A stretch of DNA of 64,000 nucleotides. Source: Alitta virens. Its lineage: Eukaryota; Annelida; Polychaeta; Phyllodocida; Nereididae. Shown one piece after another: positions 21,430-32,036 of this stretch (position 1 is its first letter; every line of letters begins with the position of its first letter). A program made the translations under genes and the position numbers. Under the pieces are notes generated by a model, which searched no databases, was not told the origin of the DNA, and saw nothing but the letters and a program-made list of their open reading frames with translations. The stretch covers positions 19,612,155 through 19,676,154 of the forward strand of contig OW028573.1 in assembly GCA_932294295.1 (NCBI GenBank), given 5' to 3'.

Positions 21430-21875
21430 GGAATTTAGGGTTTGTTGTCAGACAGGCTGCAGGTGCTGGTATGATGGTGGTGTGAGGGGTGGGGGTAGAG
21501 GTGCAGGGCAGCTGTCTGGCACCCATACGCTGTCTGGCTGGACGTACCAGCATTCCAAATACTGCTCATTACTTGGGTTGTAGATTGTCCTTGTTGTGAA
21601 GGTGGAGGGTGCTGCATTACCAACATCATGGGCTGTTGCATTGACTGTGGCATGGGCTGCTGGTCTACCACTTTGCAGACTCCTCCCTGAACCACATGAT
21701 GTTGTTGAATGGTGTGCGCATGTACGAGTCCCACAGGGTCTCATGGATCCCAGGGAACATGCTAATCAGCCAGTGTCCCCAGTGACTTCTGGAGGTGCTC
21801 GGTATGGCTTGGGATTGCATCATCTCATCCACCCTCCTTCGCAGGTTGTTAGTTTCCTCGGCTCTCTGGTTTAAC
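21430..21875 (-). pseudogene. Harbinger accessory (MADF/Myb-like) protein C-terminal remnant
   Basis: Read on the - strand from an apparent TTATTTGCAG acceptor at 21875, a frame runs through a short coiled coil (ETNNLRRRVDEMMQSQ) and then SHWGHWLISMFPGIHETLWD. It stops at ~21665, while a neighbouring frame carries on as a Gln/Met/Pro-rich tail. The SHWGHW segment before a Q-rich tail resembles the end of the second protein that PIF/Harbinger elements encode. No N-terminal DNA-binding domain was found. The pairing with the transposase on the opposite strand supports the call. Confidence 0.5.
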
Positions 21876-23899
21876 TGCAAATAAGACACCAGCAATTCCA
21901 CAATTTAGGTCTACTGAGATTCCTAGGAGGGATGGGCTCATGAACCTTCATGTGATCCTTCACAAACCTTCTTGAACATTCGTGTGAACCTTCGTTAACC
22001 TTAGTGTACCATAGTGCTCCGCACAATTACCTTCATCAAAGGTAGGTGTACCTTCAAAGTCTCATGGTGTACCAAAGGTTTACCAAGGTTAACCCTAGTG
22101 TCACCTGCAGTTACCAACAGTGGATCTTCCATTGCTTGCCACAGATGTTAGTAAATTTTGACTGGCCTCATTGCCCACATATGCTGCACCTGAGTATCTT
22201 GCTGATCATTAAATTCCATTGACTAATTACCTGTGGGAGGTGCAAAGCAGTTCCTAGGTAAAAAAAAATCACTGACCTTATCTCAATAAACCTTTTTTCA
22301 AGCTGATCATAAAGAAGCATTGCTTCCCACACTGTAAAAAGTTTACTGTAAAAGCTACAGTAACTTACTGGCAGCTCATTTGCCTAGAAATTACTATAGT
22401 TTTTACAATAAAACAAGCTGCGCTGCAGCAAAACCCTCAGAAAATCCCACATAGCACACAGGCATCATTAATATTGTTTAGCATCCATCCGTCAGGCAGG
22501 CAGAACATTTTTGTTTCCAGAGCAGAACTCCAAATACTAATGAACTTACCCTTACAAATTCCATACAGTTATACTCTATATGGGCTAGTGGTACCTTTTG
22601 ACAGTTACAGTAATACTCTGTATGGCCTAGTGATGCCTTTTGATAGTCACATTGACATATGTCGGCTATGTTTTACAAAATTTGAAAAACAAAAAAAGGT
22701 TTTTTTTCTTTTGTCTCCACAGCTGAACTCAGACACTGCAGCATAAGTGTTCGAAATAAGCAGTACCCAGTTGTCTGAGAGAACCATTTTCGGCTAAGGA
22801 TGATCAATTATATAACCCAACTAGTCTGCTGACCAATTTATTTACTGAGTGCTTTGGTAGTGTGTGCGATCTACCTGAACAATCGCATCTAGGCCTACAT
22901 AGCATTTTACGCAATGGCAATCAGATTAAAAGCCAAATGAGCATCACAAGTATTATTTTCAAAGTTATAGCTACGCTAGGCGGCCTTGCTAGATTTAACG
23001 GCAAAGCAGTATTTCTTTTGGCCATGGCCCTCTAGTAGTAAATAGGTGCGTTACTAAGTAGGTCAGCCAATGCAAGCGATGCATCAACGTTTCAAAAGAC
23101 AAAACGGTCACTGCAGGCCACGTTGCTCTGCAAAATATAGATACATTTTGTAAACACTGGCTGATCTGTATAAACCAGGTAACTAAGCCTATTTTTAGCA
23201 ATGCCACTTGGCGTAGCTATACGAAGATGGCAGGTTTGCTTTAGGAAGATGAGTATATCCATTTCCTACCATTTAATTTGTTTGTTTCAGATTTTTTATG
23301 CACAGTAGGGAGTATTCAGTTCACTAGAATTATCAATACAATAGCTGTCCCTTAAATAATCTACATCTAAGATTATTGTTTTTCTGTCCGAATACTCACA
23401 CATGGGCTATGATATACATATAAAAAGAGGTTGAAGAATATATCTTAAATCTGTTGGGTATAATTCCATACAAAATAAACCTGTAAGATTTGCATTTAAT
23501 TGGTATTTGAATAAATATTTAAGTTTAAATACAAATAAACACAAATCGTAAAGGTTATTTTGCACAACAATATTCATACCTTCATGAGTCAAAATATTTT
23601 TTGCACACTGATTACTTTAGCTGGCAACTGAAAAAACTATACATTATCAATTGCCATTCCCTGCAATTGTTGAATAGTTACTCGATTGTTAGTTGCTGAT
23701 TTGCATCAAATATATGGTATTTAAATTATTTATAGATTATTATGCAATTAATTATTATGAAATTGGTAATATACAAAAAAGTTCAACTGGGTTGCTGAGA
23801 GTGAAATAATGAGACTGGCTGATAGAGATCAGTCTTGCACAGAAATATTTTATGGCTTTCATTGCAAAGTACGGGATGATATAACTATGGAATGTTGGA

Positions 23900-24810
23900 A
23901 ATAACACAATTTTTAGCATTCTTATCCAGATTTTCCATTATTATGACACAAAAAGGATGAAATAAATTTCAAAATATAGTTTAAAAAGTAAAAGTTCTAC
24001 AATGAAGATATGTTATGCAAAATTTCACTTATGTAGGGATCATACTAGCATTGATTTGGGGGTTTGAAAGAGTACCAAATCGTCATATTTTCCCCTTATT
24101 ACAAAATTATATATCATTTAATGGTCACGACACCCCAAAAATGTATCTCTTCACTATTTTAGACATATTATGACAAGTTTATGTATGCATTTATGCACAG
24201 CAGTGAGTGATTCTGGTCTGGAAATGGAAAAATGTATTCCTTTTTTTTTCTAAATTTGGTAAAACAGAGCCGAGTTATGTCAATGTAACCATCAAAAGCA
24301 ACAACTAGGCTAGATAGAGTAATAACTTATGAAACTTGTTTGGTAAGAACATCAGTGCCAGAGTTCTGCTTCAGAAACACAATAAAACACAATTTTTAGA
24401 ATTTTTTTTCATATTTTCCCATTAGAAACAGCATGAAATTAATGTCAAAATGAAGTTTGAAAAGTGGGAATACTGTAATTTAGATATGTTATCCACAACA
24501 TTTCACTCATGTACGGTAAATAGTGTCTTTGATATGGAAAAGTAAGACTTTTTTATATTTTCCCCTAATTTTAATAGTTATCTGGTATTTACAGCCAAGA
24601 AACCCCCCAAGAGGCATCACTGCACTATTTTAGACATATTATGACTTTTTTTCTTCTTCCATATTTTGTAAAACATAGCCAACACATGTTAATGTGACTA
24701 TCAAAAGGCACCACTAGGCCATATAGAGTATTACTGTACAAAATGTTAGGGTAAGTGCATTATTGTAAGAGTTCTGCTCCGGAAATGAAACTTTGTTTGC
24801 TGAGGGTTAA
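23900..24810 (-). repeat. Inverted arm of ~480-bp repeat units (minus orientation)
   Basis: The reverse complement of this stretch matches 30563-31460 in the same order: the AGAGCAGAACTC block, TACTCTATATRG, GATAGTCACAT, the 'tctaaaatagtg' block and the TACTTTCAAACC block. The set is present about twice in tandem, repeating every 400-490 bases. Confidence 0.7.
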
Positions 24811-25200
24811 AAATTGGATATTATATACAGACACATCAGACTAGCTTTAATCACAATAATACATTATGTCTAGTACACAATGGTGCATTCTACAGTTATT
24901 GGGTAGATGCAGATTTACAATGCAGACACATTTACTATTTTGCAAAGTTAGTGGAGGCACCATATCTAATAACACAAATAACAAGGCAAATAAAACCACA
25001 ATATAGTCTGACAATAATAAGAAGATCTAGAAATTACATCACTTCACTGTAAACAGTTAAAGCAAACATCGTATCCATTGTATAATCTTAGTATTAAGTA
25101 GAAAGTTGAAATAACACTAATTGGTGAATGTGTGTTAAACAATTAATGACTTGAACATACAATAGTAAACTACACTGACTGAATTAACAGGTGATCTGAC

Positions 25201-25272
25201 CTAATAGACTTGTGATATAAATTTATCCTGTCTTAGTCATTATAGGATATATTTATATCACAAGTCTATTAG
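25201..25272. repeat. 29-bp near-perfect hairpin, 14-nt loop
   Basis: The left arm (25201-25229, CTAATAGACTTGTGATATAA...) and right arm (25244-25272) are reverse complements except for one base. Confidence 0.9.
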
Positions 25273-25684
25273 ATAGAATAAAACTTTGAAATTTACTATC
25301 ATGGCATATAATTACTCCATGGTAACAACACACATGATACAATATGATGCTAACACCCTGAAGTTATAGCATTTTAATTACCTTTTGAATAAAATGTTAG
25401 AACATGATGCTAACACCCTGTCAAGGAAATTACCCTAAGATAACCATACAAGTTTCAGAACCCCAACCATGATTAACCTCCCCATGCTATGATCTATACT
25501 CATAGAGTAATCATGCTCCCATCAAAATATCATACCCCTCGGAGTGTTTTCGTCTATTGTAGAGCTCAGTGAAAGACCTTAACCAGAAAGCTGATGCCAA
25601 TGTCAACACCAATCCAGTGGAGGTTTTTTCTAAATAAAAAAGGAAGCATTGTATGGTCTTCAACTTTTACCTTTTACTCTAAGG

Positions 25685-27010
25685 GAACAAAGAGGAACGT
25701 ATTACAAACATAGGGAGAAGGCAGAAAGAGAACCCAACAGGTACACCTCAGTCATAGTTGACGGTATGGATCAGCAATGACGAACCTACCAGTCTTTGCA
25801 TACACACCAAAGTCTTTATCAGGTAAATCTATCATTTGAGTACTACCTCCTCTATATATAAAGAGCTTCAATTCCACTGACATAAAGTAGCAGGGCTTAC
25901 ATTAAGAATCATAAGGGTAAGGATTGCCAGGTATTGCTGGTTTTACAGAGCTTCAATTCCACTGACATAAAGTAGCAGGGCTTACATTAAGAATCATAAG
26001 GGTAAGGATTGCCAGGTATTGCTGGTTTTACAGAGCTTCAATTCCACTGACATAAAGTAGCAGGGCTTACATTAAGAATCATAAGGGTAAGGATTGCCAG
26101 GTATTGCTGGTTTTACAGAGCTTCAATTCCACTGACATAAAGTAGCAGGGCTTACATTAAGAATCATAAGGGTAAGGATTGCCAGGTATTGCTGGTTTTA
26201 CATTTGAAAATGAGAAAAGAAATTCATTTGAGCAAATACTGGTAAAACAGGTCAATTATACACTTACACTAGCCATCAAATCATTCTATTACATGAAATA
26301 TAGTCATTTTGTGTTTGATTCCAGGGACGTGGAAACTTAGGATGCACCTTACGGCAGTGCTTGTGCACGGGGTGAAACCCCACATCTATTGTGATGTGGG
26401 GTAGTATCCACACAATGCTAACACAACAATCAACTGCTTGTTGGAGGCCCTGTCTGACATCCTAATCATCGGCAAAACTTTGTATTTACAACTTTATAAC
26501 TGTTGGAGAGAGACTAAAATAGGTGTGCAATGAACAATTTCACGATTCTTTGTGGTCGGAGTAAACCTGTTCAAGTCAAGTTTTTAGTGGCTAAATCCTT
26601 TTAAATTCTAATGACTTTCAGATTCCTATTTGGTATCCTCTCCATGTTGGTGCAGGAAGGCATCTTCTGGAAAATCAAAGTGGGGTACCTGATGCAGGAA
26701 TACATGCATGAAGATGTGGATCAACTCTTCAGCTGGTTAGTACAAAAATGTATAAACATAATTGCATGGTTGATCTGTGTTTGCGCCCTTGGTGCTCAAT
26801 TTACAATAGCAGACATGATATTTGAATAAACTAAATTAATTAATTTATTTATTTTAAAACAAATAGGTATACGTTATAATGGTTGATTGATGCATTACTT
26901 CAGATTCTGGGACAAAATGGTGCTCAGAGCCTACCTGCCCTTCAAGAAGGCTGTGGAACTGGGCATCATGGATTCTTCCATATCTGCAGTCTGTGTGGCA
27001 ACACACTGTA
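25685..27010 (+). pseudogene. DUF7869-type protein gene, broken
   Basis: Spliced fragments, in order, match the pattern I know for DUF7869-domain proteins of metazoan genomes. 25685-25822 reads YYKHREKAEREPNRYTSVIV then DGMDQ, with a frameshift at ~25777 before TNLP. 26325-26486 reads MHLTAVLVHGVKPHIY, then a TAG, then QLYNCWRE, where the family usually has QxDNCxRENKN. 26622-26735 reads FGILSMLVQEGIFWKIKVGY followed by HEDVDQLFSW. 26905-27010 reads FWDKMVLRAYLPFKKAVEL. Acceptors and a GTAAAT donor are visible. One frameshift, at least one stop and the Asp-to-Tyr change make it dead. The spaced acidic residues (IxDGMDQ, QxDN, HEDVDQ) suggest an RNase H-like nuclease fold (inference). The 85-bp satellite lies in the first intron. 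Confidence 0.75.
25862..26201. repeat. Four identical 85-bp tandem repeats
   Basis: Units start at 25862, 25947, 26032 and 26117. Each begins AGAGCTTCAATTCCACTGAC and ends TGGTTTTAC. I see no differences among the four copies. They sit in an apparent intron of the DUF7869-like relic. Confidence 0.97.
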
Positions 27011-28418
27011 AAGCTTAGCTGTGCATTTTGATAGTCACATTGACATATCTAAGCTGTGTTTTAAAATATTTAGAGAAAAAAGAAAAATATAATATTAATA
27101 TTTCTGTTTCCAGAACAGGACTCACCCACTACTGCACCTACATGTGCACAAAACTTAGTAAGAATATGTCTAAAAATAGCAATTTTTTTTTTGTTTATAA
27201 TTAGCAATTTTATAATAATTAGTTGCAGGATGATTACTTTTGCTTGACTCCATACTTATTATTGTTTTCTTCATATACACCTGTAAAGTGTTCGGTTATA
27301 AATACTAATTTAAATGCCATAGATTTAATGCAAATCAGCAACCCAACAATTCAGTAACTGAAGAAAATATGCAATTGATAATATATAGTTCCTTCAGTTG
27401 CCAGCTAAATTTAAACAGCGAGCAAAACATATTTTGACTTATAAAAGCATTAAAATGGGTGTGTTGAGTATCATTCCATACAATATAAACCTTTAAGATT
27501 TTGTATTTATTTGCATTTAGACTTTATTTATTTAAATACAAGTAAATAAAAACCTTGGAGGTTAATTTCTGTATGAAATTATACCCAAAATCCTTTATGT
27601 GGCATAAAATTATTGCTGGATTTCATATATATTCCTTAGGATCATTGCCATAGCCCAAATATGACTATTTTGGACATATAAAAGATAATATTAGTTGCAG
27701 ATTAGTTAAGGTAACATGCTATTGTGTTGATATTTCTAGTGAACTGAATACTCCTTATTGTGCATAAAATCTTTAAAACAATTAAATGACAAGAAAAGAA
27801 TAGAGAATACTTTTTATGCTCACTTGGTGGGAGGGCTCTGAACATAATGGATTAATGGATTGCTGTTAATACAGGGTTCCTGCAGGTTTACCTTCATAAG
27901 ACTTAAGATATTTGTAAGACAATATAATATCATGCGCACATGAAAAATAAGACCACTAATATAGTAATATACACCAATATATTTAATTTCATCGTCAAAA
28001 AAAAAACAATCAGGGTATTGGCTATTAAGCAATAAAATAAACTCAGTTCTGGTGTATTTAAAGAAAGTTCATGATTTCTATTCATTTATATTTACCAATT
28101 CGTCTGAATATTACAATGTAGATGTTAATATCCAAGTATATTTGCATCAAAATAGGACAATGTAAGACTAAGTGGACAAAAGTAAGAATTAATACGGACA
28201 TTAATTTTTACAAAAATAAAGTTAGACTTTTTTAGACTTTTTTTATAACCCATGGGAACACTGTATTATTTTACACTTGACAGAATATAATGAACAAATG
28301 AGAAATTCAAGAGTTCAAAAAATAGGACATCTTGGACTCTAATTAGCATTGCATAACAGGCTATGTAGGCCAAGTGGCAATTGCTTCGGTTCATCACAGG
28401 CACTATATAAACGGTATC

Positions 28419-28523
28419 AGGTCGAAACGTCCGAAAACCGAAACGTCCGAGTCCGAAATCTCCGATTCCCTAAACGTCCGATTCCCTAAACGTACGAAAA
28501 GTGTCCGAAACGTCCGAAATTAT
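28419..28523. repeat. Clustered GAAACGTCCGA motif repeats
   Basis: Several copies or near-copies of CGTCCGAAA / CGTCCGATTCCC occur in ~100 bp. A reverse copy (CGGACGTTTCGG) occurs at ~28678-28690. CpG-rich islets in AT-rich DNA; origin unknown. Confidence 0.7.
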
Positions 28524-29440
28524 TTTTTCTGCTGTTTTATGTACTTTTATGCAATAGTTTGTTAAAAATTCATTTAATTTCTTTTACATACAAGTTCTGT
28601 CTGTAGCTTAACATGAGATTTGATAAGCAACACCTTTTTAGTGCTTTTAATTAAAGTTAAGGCTGACCGCAGCAATCGGACGTTTCGGAGGCCGGCAATG
28701 AACCTGCTGACCGGCCAGCTTGGTGTTCATTTTACTAATAAACACCTGATAAATAATTATAACATAACTACTAATAAATACATTAATAATACATAAATTG
28801 CGTTTTTAGACCAGTGTAAAATTATTTTATGATGTCATAAAGGTATTATAACACCTCATATTCGAATGAAGTTTAAAGAAAATATTGACTTTAATCAACT
28901 GGTAATTAATGAAAAATAATCCCCATCAATTGAACATAACAGGGGTGGAAATATCCAATTGTGGTGGATTAGGGAATAAGGGAATAAATATTAAAAAAAC
29001 CTCCTGATTGCAATTAATATAACGGTTGTGTGTTTAAAAAATGTGCAATATGATCACTCTCTGGAATTTTATTGCAATTTAGTTAATATTTCTAAGTATA
29101 AAGAGACAATGATGAATTCACATCCATATTCCACTTTGGACTACACAAAGATTGCATGACAGAGAAGGTGAAACTGAGAAAGAAAGTGAAGAAAGTTGGG
29201 ATGCGAAATGTGACTTCTTATATTTATATAGTTTATATATATAAAATTAAAATTCATAATAAGTTATAAAACTATAACAGTGAATATTTTTAATAATAAA
29301 AACATATATAGTTGTGGACTCGTTTTGATGCAGTTGTGGGATGACTATGAGCAGGAAGTGTTGACAATTAGCCAACTGCTCAGGAGAATGTCCCAAGTAC
29401 AGATGACACCAAATTGACCAAAGTATCTGCTGGAGATGAA

Positions 29441-29444
<4 letters not shown>

Positions 29445-29488
<44 letters not shown>
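29445..29488. repeat. (AT)n microsatellite
   Basis: About 22 uninterrupted AT dinucleotides lie at the inner edge of the inverted terminal block that ends the foldback element. Confidence 0.95.
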
Positions 29489-29492
<4 letters not shown>

Positions 29493-29889
29493 CCATAGCC
29501 AATATATGTCAGTGTGGCTATCACAAGGCACAACTAGGCCATATAGAGTGTTACTGTATAAAAATTCATTAGGGTAAGTGCATTAGTGTTAGAGTTCTCT
29601 AGAAACGAAAGTGTGTGTTAGAGTTCTGCTCTGGAAATGAAAGTGTAACACCTGCCCTCCTGCCTGTCGGATGAACACATAACAATTTTAATGATGCCTG
29701 TATGCCTGTATGCTATGTGGGTTTAGCTGCAGTGCAGCCTATTTTTTACAAGTAGATTCTTTCATCTTTTCAAACTATTTGATGACAATGTTGCCCAAAC
29801 ATTTGACTTATGTTGTTAAAGTTTAGAAAATGTTTTATGGTTTGCTGGGGTGGCAACTTGGCAAGGTATTAGAAGATATAGAAAGCAGA

Positions 29890-30215
29890 AGGACCAAATA
29901 CCAACTAACAGCACTGTATCCCTTTTGACCATAACTCCATCGGGCAACAAGAAGGCAAGATCAAATCATCACATAAAATCCAAATACTGCCTTTGTGACT
30001 GGATGTCTTCAAATAAAACTTTTTGAACAGAATCATAACTGTATGGAATGGCCTGCTGCAGTGGCAGAGGTCCATTCATTCAAGCTTTAAAACCCTAACC
30101 CCCCCCCCCCCCCCCCCAAATTCCCTTCTATTCACTTTAGATATCTATTAATGTCTACTTCCCATACTCCTTTTGTCTTTCCTTGTCTTTGCCTAATCGA
30201 GTGCACCAGGACCTA
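29890..30215 (+). mobile_element. LINE reverse-transcriptase C-terminal relic
   Basis: Conceptual translation with two frameshifts gives KYCLCDWMSSNKTF, then FLNRIITVWNGL, then AAVAEVHSFK. This is the hallmark end of non-LTR retrotransposon ORF2 (N-R-x-x-x-x-W-N-x-L-P ... S-x-x-x-F-K). Upstream sequence is too decayed to show the catalytic domain. A run of 19 C residues (30099-30117) interrupts it. Confidence 0.7.
30099..30117. repeat. 19-bp poly-C tract
   Basis: Nineteen consecutive C bases follow AACCCTAA within the LINE relic. The exact length is vulnerable to sequencing error. Confidence 0.9.
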
Positions 30216-30439
30216 GGACTTAATGGTCAAAGAGATTCAAAGCTGCTGACACCATACTGACACGAAGCGGATGTAGAAAACTGTATTTGCTTGATTTTAT
30301 AATGTGAAGTAATTCATGTTCAATACAAAATAACAGTGGTTCCCATTCCTGTCCAAGATATGGACCTGTATCATCATGACGATACCTGGGAGATACTTTT
30401 TAATCCTCAGCGAATGAAGTTCGAAAAGGGTTTTTGTTA

Positions 30440-32036
30440 TCATCAATATCCGTTTGATGGGCGGGCAGACGGGAGGGCGGGCAGACGGGAGGGCGGACGG
30501 GCGTGCGGGCGTGCGGGCGTGCGGGCGTGCGGGCGTGCGGGCGTGCGGGCGTGCGGGTGTAACACTTTCGTTTCCGGAGCAGAACTCTAACACTAATGCA
30601 CTTACCCTATTGTACAGTAATACTCTATATAGCCTAGTGGTGCCTTTTGATAGTCACATTTACAAATGATGGTTATGTTTAACAAAATTTGGAAATAATA
30701 GAAGAAAAAAAATTGTTTTCGTTTCCGAAGCAGTAGTCTGACACTACTGCACTGACATTAAAACTTTGTCATAATGTGTCTAAAATAGTGTAGTGGTGCC
30801 TTTTTGGGGTCTCATGACCATAAATACTGTAGAATTTTCAAAATTAGGGCAAAATAGGGGAAGTTCCTACTTTCAAACCTCCATACAAACGACACTATTT
30901 GCCCTACATGAATGAAATTGTATCAATGACATATCTAAAATTATAGTATTTTCACTTTTCAAACTTCATTTTGATATACATTTCATGATGATTACAAAAT
31001 AATGTATAATTAGAAAAAAAGGCTGAAAATTGTGTTAAATTGGGTTTCCAGAGCAGAAATCTGGCATTAATGCACTTACCCTACAACATCTTATATGTTA
31101 TTACTCTATATAGCTTAGTTGTGCATTTTTATAGTCACATCGACATATCTAAGCTGCGTTTTAAAATATTTTGAGAAAAATTAAAAAAAAAACAACATCA
31201 ACATTCACACACTACTGCACCTACATGCACACAAAACTTAATAAGATTATGTCGTAAATAGTGTAGAGATACAATTTTGGGTTTCATGACCATTACTGAC
31301 GGATATTTTTATATCATAAGGAAAATATGAAAATTTGATACTCTTTCAAACCCTCATATCAATGACTCTCTGATCATTACATAAGTAACATTTTGCCAAT
31401 GATATATCTAGATTATAGTACTTTCACTTTTAGGCTTCATTTTGACATTTGTTTCATTCTTCTTTTTTTCATAATTATGAAAAATCTGGGGGAAAATGCT
31501 AAAAATTGTGATGCTTCCTTCATATTCCTTTGCTGATTTGCATTAAATCTATGACATTTAAATTAGTATTTATAACCGAACACTTAAGAGGTGTATATGA
31601 AGAAAACAATAATAAGTATTGGAGTCAAGTGAAAGTAATATTGGAGTCAAGTGAAAGTAATAGAGGTCATCATGCAACTAATTATTATAAAATTGCTAAT
31701 TATAAACAAAAACTATTGAATGGGTTGAGCATGGCAGGACTTTGATCAAATATTTAATAATTGCACATGAATTTTACAACATTTATGGCTGTCATTGCTA
31801 AGTATGGGATGCTAAGGAATATGAAGGAAGCAACACAATGTTTTGCATTTTTTCCAGATTTTCCAATATTATGAACAAAAAAGAACGATGAAACAAATGT
31901 CTAAATGAAGCTTAAAAGTGAAAGTGCTATAATCTAGATATATCATTGGCAAAATGTTACTGATGTAAGGATCATAGAGTCGTTTATATGAGGGTTTGAA
32001 AGAGTACCTGTCAAAATTTTCATATTTTCCTTATTA
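30440..32036. mobile_element. Second foldback-family copy with inverted arms
   Basis: The left arm (30440-31530) holds a GC-rich minisatellite, then two tandem ~485-bp units that start at 30563 and 31048 with the phrase TTTCC(G/A)GAGCAGAA. The segment 31310-31530 is repeated inverted at 31810-32036 (compare CTTCATATTCCTTTG with AAGGAATATGAAGG, and CCAATGATATATCTAGATTA with its reverse complement). A ~280-bp spacer matches the inner block at 27190-27330 in reverse. The right arm is cut off at ~32037, where another element begins. Confidence 0.7.
30461..30558. repeat. GC-rich minisatellite, including (GGGCGTGC)7
   Basis: Two GGGCGGGCAGACGGGA-type units precede seven perfect 8-bp GGGCGTGC units (30499-30554). 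The homologous place in other copies holds only CCGTCAGGCAGGCAG (22485-22505) or its inverse (29655-29675), so the block has expanded in this copy. Confidence 0.95.

Larger units (their letters stand above)
19107..22110. mobile_element. Degenerate PIF/Harbinger DNA transposon
   Basis: A broken DDE transposase (+) and an opposing accessory-protein remnant (-) lie between two subterminal zones dense in the short motif AAGGTT. The left zone (about 19120-19430) carries it on the + strand. The right zone (about 21940-22090) carries it mostly as AACCTT, with a few forward copies. Two-gene organisation is typical of PIF/Harbinger. I could not find clean terminal inverted repeats or a 3-bp target duplication, so the limits are approximate. 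The left end could lie as far out as ~17930, where AAGGTTC motifs also occur. Confidence 0.7.
22400..29750. mobile_element. Large foldback-type element with inverted arms enclosing a DUF7869-like relic
   Basis: The left arm begins with a terminal block around GCTGCGCTGCAGC (22405-22437). Then come a CCATCCGTCAGGCAGGCAG block, the phrase TTTCCAGAGCAGAACTC, and TACTCTATATGG ... GATAGTCACATTGACATAT. The same order is found inverted at 29745-29485. Inner blocks also mirror each other: 23290-23330 against 27770-27715, and 23600-23740 against 27430-27300. Between the arms are the DUF7869-like pseudogene and an 85-bp satellite. A second inverted segment (24236-24800) makes 22.4-24.8 kb a foldback in its own right. 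No target duplication was identified. Confidence 0.6.

Noticed and set aside
25862..26201. Four evenly spaced identical units considered as a CRISPR-like array
   Set aside because: The 85-bp units abut with no variable spacers, and the context is an animal genome. It is a simple tandem repeat.
30336..30669. Arg/Gly-rich open frames around 30.3-30.7 kb
   Set aside because: They arise from the GGGCGTGC minisatellite, and both strands stay open for that reason.
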